Part shown: positions 60,601 to 64,000 of the stretch, in pieces
Layout of the letters: every line of letters starts with the position of its first letter
Position numbering within the stretch: position 1 is the first letter of the stretch
Origin: Anarhynchus alexandrinus
Taxonomy: Eukaryota; Chordata; Aves; Charadriiformes; Charadriidae
Direction of reading: 5' to 3'
Length of the DNA: 64,000 nucleotides
Assembly: GCA_008711295.1 (NCBI GenBank)
Contig: VUYV01000020.1
Span: 4,586,200 to 4,650,199 of the forward strand
Notes under the pieces: model-generated
The model's input: the letters and a program-made list of their open reading frames with translations, nothing else
Databases searched by the model: none
Told to the model about the DNA's origin: nothing
Position numbers and translations under genes: made by a program

Positions 60601-63600
60601 AGCGCAGAGCAGAAGAAGGAACAGGCTCAGAGTAAAATCGAGGTTATCCAAACTCCGGATTAGCAAATACTAGTTTTACATTTAGCTGTTTCAAAACAAT
60701 AAGAAAAAGAAAATAACCTACTTTGCAAAAATAATGAATGTTGAAAATGACCAGCAAGGTGCATTTATTCTGCCCACTGACAAAACATAAACATAGAATA
60801 TGTAATATTTTACATTCTTCAGCATTTGTCTTCCAGGAATCCTAGTACGTTGCAGACTTTGAGATAATCCTCAAATCCTTGAGTGCCTGGAGACAGTTCA
60901 TTTCATAATTATAAAAATATAACTTGTTTAACCGTTCTCTAAAGCAGGAGATGCTAGTCTGTACGAAATAAAGAATTGGATCAAAAAAAATTTGTCTGAT
61001 ACGGTGTGGCTCATTCTAAAATGCAAATGTTATGGTTTTGACTAAGTTTTATGGTTTTGAAGCAGTTTTGGAAACCTATTTATATTCCATGCCACTAGTC
61101 TGGAAGGTCCTTGTTTTCCTGCGTGTCTGGAAAAGGGCATTTTTGTTTGTTACAATCCAGCACTGATTGAGATTCTCTGCCTCTAGAGAAGAGAAAACCC
61201 ACGAAAACACTGCTATTTATACCTTAGCTTTTGTTAGTCCTGATTTGTCAGAAGCTGGTTCACAACTTTAACTATTTTTATACAATGCTGCCTTGAGAAG
61301 CTTTTTAAGGAAAGTGCTTTGTAAGTGGAAACTATATTGTTCAACCATCTTTCCAGCAAGTGAAGCATTTTTCAATCAATCATGTGTAGAATAATAGGAT
61401 GCATTTCACTTATACAATAAGATGACTTGCTCACCAAAAAAAATTGGAGGCCAAGAGGCCAAAAGCTACAGTTCACAGTGTCACAGCAGTTGTGCTGCCG
61501 TGTTCCAGGGCAACCTCTTGCTCATCCTTGGCCTTCCGAGCCTGTCCTCTTGGGCAAGAGTAATGGCAGCCACGTAAGAACAGGAGAGGGGCCCTGGCTC
61601 CTGGAGCCTGGCATTGTTACTCAGCCTCAGAAAACCTTCCTCGGGTGATGCTTCAAGAAGCCACAGTCCATGTACACTCTGTGTATTACATGGATTCATT
61701 CCATTAAATACATTGTAAGAGCATGCTACCAAGTCCTAAAAGGAATGATGTGTTGTATAGCAGTACAAGAGAAACATTAGGCATGCCTGTAATGATAAAT
61801 TCTTCATTTAGTGAATAAATCAAAACATCAATCCAAAAGCTGTCAAAAACTGCATTATAATGTAGAATCAACAATACTGCTTGCAGTGATGCTTATAGTC
61901 TCCGAGGAGCGTTCACAGCAGTGCACAAACAAACGAAGCCTGAGGATTACACTGATTTAGTGCAGTCTAAATGCATGGCAATGCAGACATGCCCAACTCT
62001 GTCGAAGGAATTGGGCCTTGGAGAATTCCTGTTGTATTTATAGCACTCCATAACCGTGTGATACTGGATTACGCTAAGGATGTTATCACTCTCTGTCACA
62101 TCTGCTCAACATTCCTTGCTGTACCCCTGCCTACGCTGTACCCGAACTACAAATTAGCCCTACGTAACACAAAAATATCTGCCAGCGAAGATGCTCACTA
62201 GCTGTTCCTTAGAAGTGGGGAAAGCCTATGTCTCCCTACAAGAATCCCTGGGCTGTGCTTTGATGAAAGGTTACTAGTGGAACCGGAGAAACATTTCCAG
62301 CCTTCGGGATATATTCAGACACTCTTGTGCCAAGAGGGTCTATGTCTCAGCTAAGAGATAATTTCAGCTGAAATGCTCAGGGAGTAAAATATCCCTTGGT
62401 AACAGTGGTTGAATCAGTTATACAGCTCTTTTTTTGGTCTTTTTTTTTTTATGATTTCCTTCTCTCTGAAACAGCCCATGTTTATCCTCTATGTGATGGA
62501 GAATGGTTTATTTCTGGAAATGTTACTGGCTGTTTTTTTGACTTGTGCATTTATTTGCCTGTGAAATACTTCTTTTTTTTTATTATTTTTGGGGAGTTTA
62601 ATATCCCCCCCACTTCATTTTTCCTTATCTTTCACTGGAGGAAACTGTTCCAACTGTTTGGCAGTTTCAATTAAGACAGTCTTTAAATTAAACTAACTCT
62701 ACTATCTTGAAACTCTCCTGAAATTAATCTAATTTGACTATCTTCAAACTGTTTCCTAAGCTCAAGGCCTAACAAGGGTGACTACTCCCATGGTGTCTAG
62801 GGCTGCTGATCCTGTGTGGAAGGACTGCCGTCTTTGTAGAGCACCCCACAGATTCTGGTGGGGCTCTGTGTGGCTGTGCTTACAGGAGGAGACCTGCGGA
62901 CACAAACCTCTAAGACTTGAAACGACTGAAAATTACAAAGAGATTTTCCACTGGCACAGTTATTCCTATATCTGTGCATGGAGTTTTGAGCCAGAACACA
63001 ATGATAAAAAGTGGAATGTGGAACTACCAAATTTTGCATTAAAAAACAGATGAACTTGAAACAAATAACAGGGCTCGCCTTTTTAGGTCTAAGTTAGGCT
63101 TTTGGTGCAGACTAGAGAGCACTGCGAAGCTACTTGGGTTGAAGATAAAGGGGAAGTACTAGGAGAAGCCCACTGTGCCCCAGACCTTTAGGGTCTGGAT
63201 CCACAACTGCATTACTGAGCTTAATCTGTGCTCTGGTAACTGAGTGTTTCTGCAGTCTTGTCACGAAGACAAGCTAGAGCATGTTACCCTAAGCCAAAGG
63301 AAAATATATAGAGAGAATCCATGGTAGCGGAGCTCGTCTGTTGCTTTCTTCTTCCCCTCTGCCTTCCCCAAACACACACCGATGCTGTCTGATGTGGTCT
63401 GCACACTCCAGACCAAGTCACGGGGAACTGTTGTGCTGCTGCCCCACCACACGCTCCTTCCTCCCAGCCACGTGCAGAATGGCTGTATTCACCCACTGTT
63501 TAACAACGGCGGGAGGTGTAAGCTAACACATTTTCATTTGCATTCCCCGTAGGTTGACAGTGCGCTCTTAATTCCAGTGATTCAGACTGTAGTTTCATAA

Positions 63601-64000
63601 TAGGCTTAAGCCAATCCATGGTTATGTTATTGCTGAAAGGCTCAGTCCCCACTCATGTTTTTATCCTTGTCTCATGTTCCCACGCCCTCCCCTACATCAG
63701 ATCTAGCACTCGTGTGGCCAAGCAGTCAGGCAGATCAGTTCTCTGATCCGTCTGAAGACTGAGCCAGCCAACACGGACAAAGAAACACGAGTTTCCACCC
63801 AGATCAGCAAGCGGCTGTACTGCCACATGATAGCTAGTCCGTCCAATGCAAAGGAGAGAGAGGTTAGAAACACTCCTTTCAGCAGCAGCATGATCTTGGA
63901 TCAGCTTAAGCCAACTGTGAAACCTCACCCTCGGTCAACACCAGGCAATTCATTAACTCGGTTGTGTATCCAAGTCCTAATACTCTGGCTCCTTGTTCAC
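57687..64000 (-). other. RBKS: Last intron of RBKS (to window edge)
   Basis: This is intronic by position, because the RBKS exon at 57513-57686 needs upstream exons to its right. I looked for the preceding exon (the residues before GAGD) on the minus strand and did not find it. There is an 11-base G run at 60340-60350 and several A/T-rich stretches. No confident repeat or RNA gene is seen. Confidence 0.7.
60340..60350 (+). repeat. G homopolymer, 11 bases
   Basis: Eleven G in a row between TTTTTGA and TGTTTTC in the RBKS intron. Its length may be uncertain in the assembly. Confidence 0.9.

Noticed and set aside
57700..64000. Search for the penultimate RBKS exon on the minus strand
   Set aside because: No segment encoding the residues expected just before GAGD with a proper donor was found. 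The exon most likely lies beyond the right edge.

Overview
This window is vertebrate nuclear DNA, almost certainly from a bird. Three things point there. It carries CR1 LINE 3' ends, one of them (9797-10101) nearly intact with the avian-type ATTCTATG tail. Most of it is unique intergenic DNA with scattered old MIR-like and CR1-like fragments. Two assembly gaps (4577-4604 and 49679-49949) fall in GC-rich islands. No bacterial or viral gene organisation is present. Apart from three genes, the open reading frames are short, overlap on both strands and look like chance.

Three genes can be supported. (1) 24657-24743 (+) is the selenocysteine tRNA gene with anticodon TCA. It has an external Pol III promoter: octamer at 24439-24446, PSE-like element at 24588-24608, TATA at 24624-24631, and a T5 terminator 25 bases downstream. 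(2) MRPL33 (+), a mitochondrial large-subunit ribosomal protein, has three recognisable coding exons at 51117-51135 (a 19-nt microexon), 53859-53965 and 56177-56226. Its first coding exon was not found and probably lies in the 271-base gap inside the promoter CpG island. (3) RBKS (-), ribokinase, has only its last coding exon here (57513-57686). The rest of the gene continues to the right beyond the window. MRPL33 and RBKS converge tail to tail, as they do in human 2p23.

Layout: 1-4.3 kb holds no recognised gene. 4.34-4.87 kb is an orphan CpG island broken by a 28-base gap. 4.9-24 kb is intergenic with old repeats and one good CR1. 24.03-24.86 kb is a CpG island carrying the tRNA-Sec gene and, just after it, a 48-bp-arm near-perfect inverted repeat that contains the gene's terminator. 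24.9-49.4 kb is intergenic with MIR-like and CR1-like fragments. 49.48-50.34 kb is the MRPL33 CpG island. 50.3-56.4 kb is the MRPL33 body, 56.4-57.5 kb the shared 3' interval, and 57.7-64 kb the last intron of RBKS.

The genes do not form an operon or one pathway. tRNA-Sec supplies selenoprotein synthesis, MRPL33 serves mitochondrial translation, and RBKS phosphorylates ribose. The most unusual object is the long GC-rich hairpin next to tRNA-Sec. A diverged 32-bp tandem duplication at the upstream edge of the same island is also worth a look.
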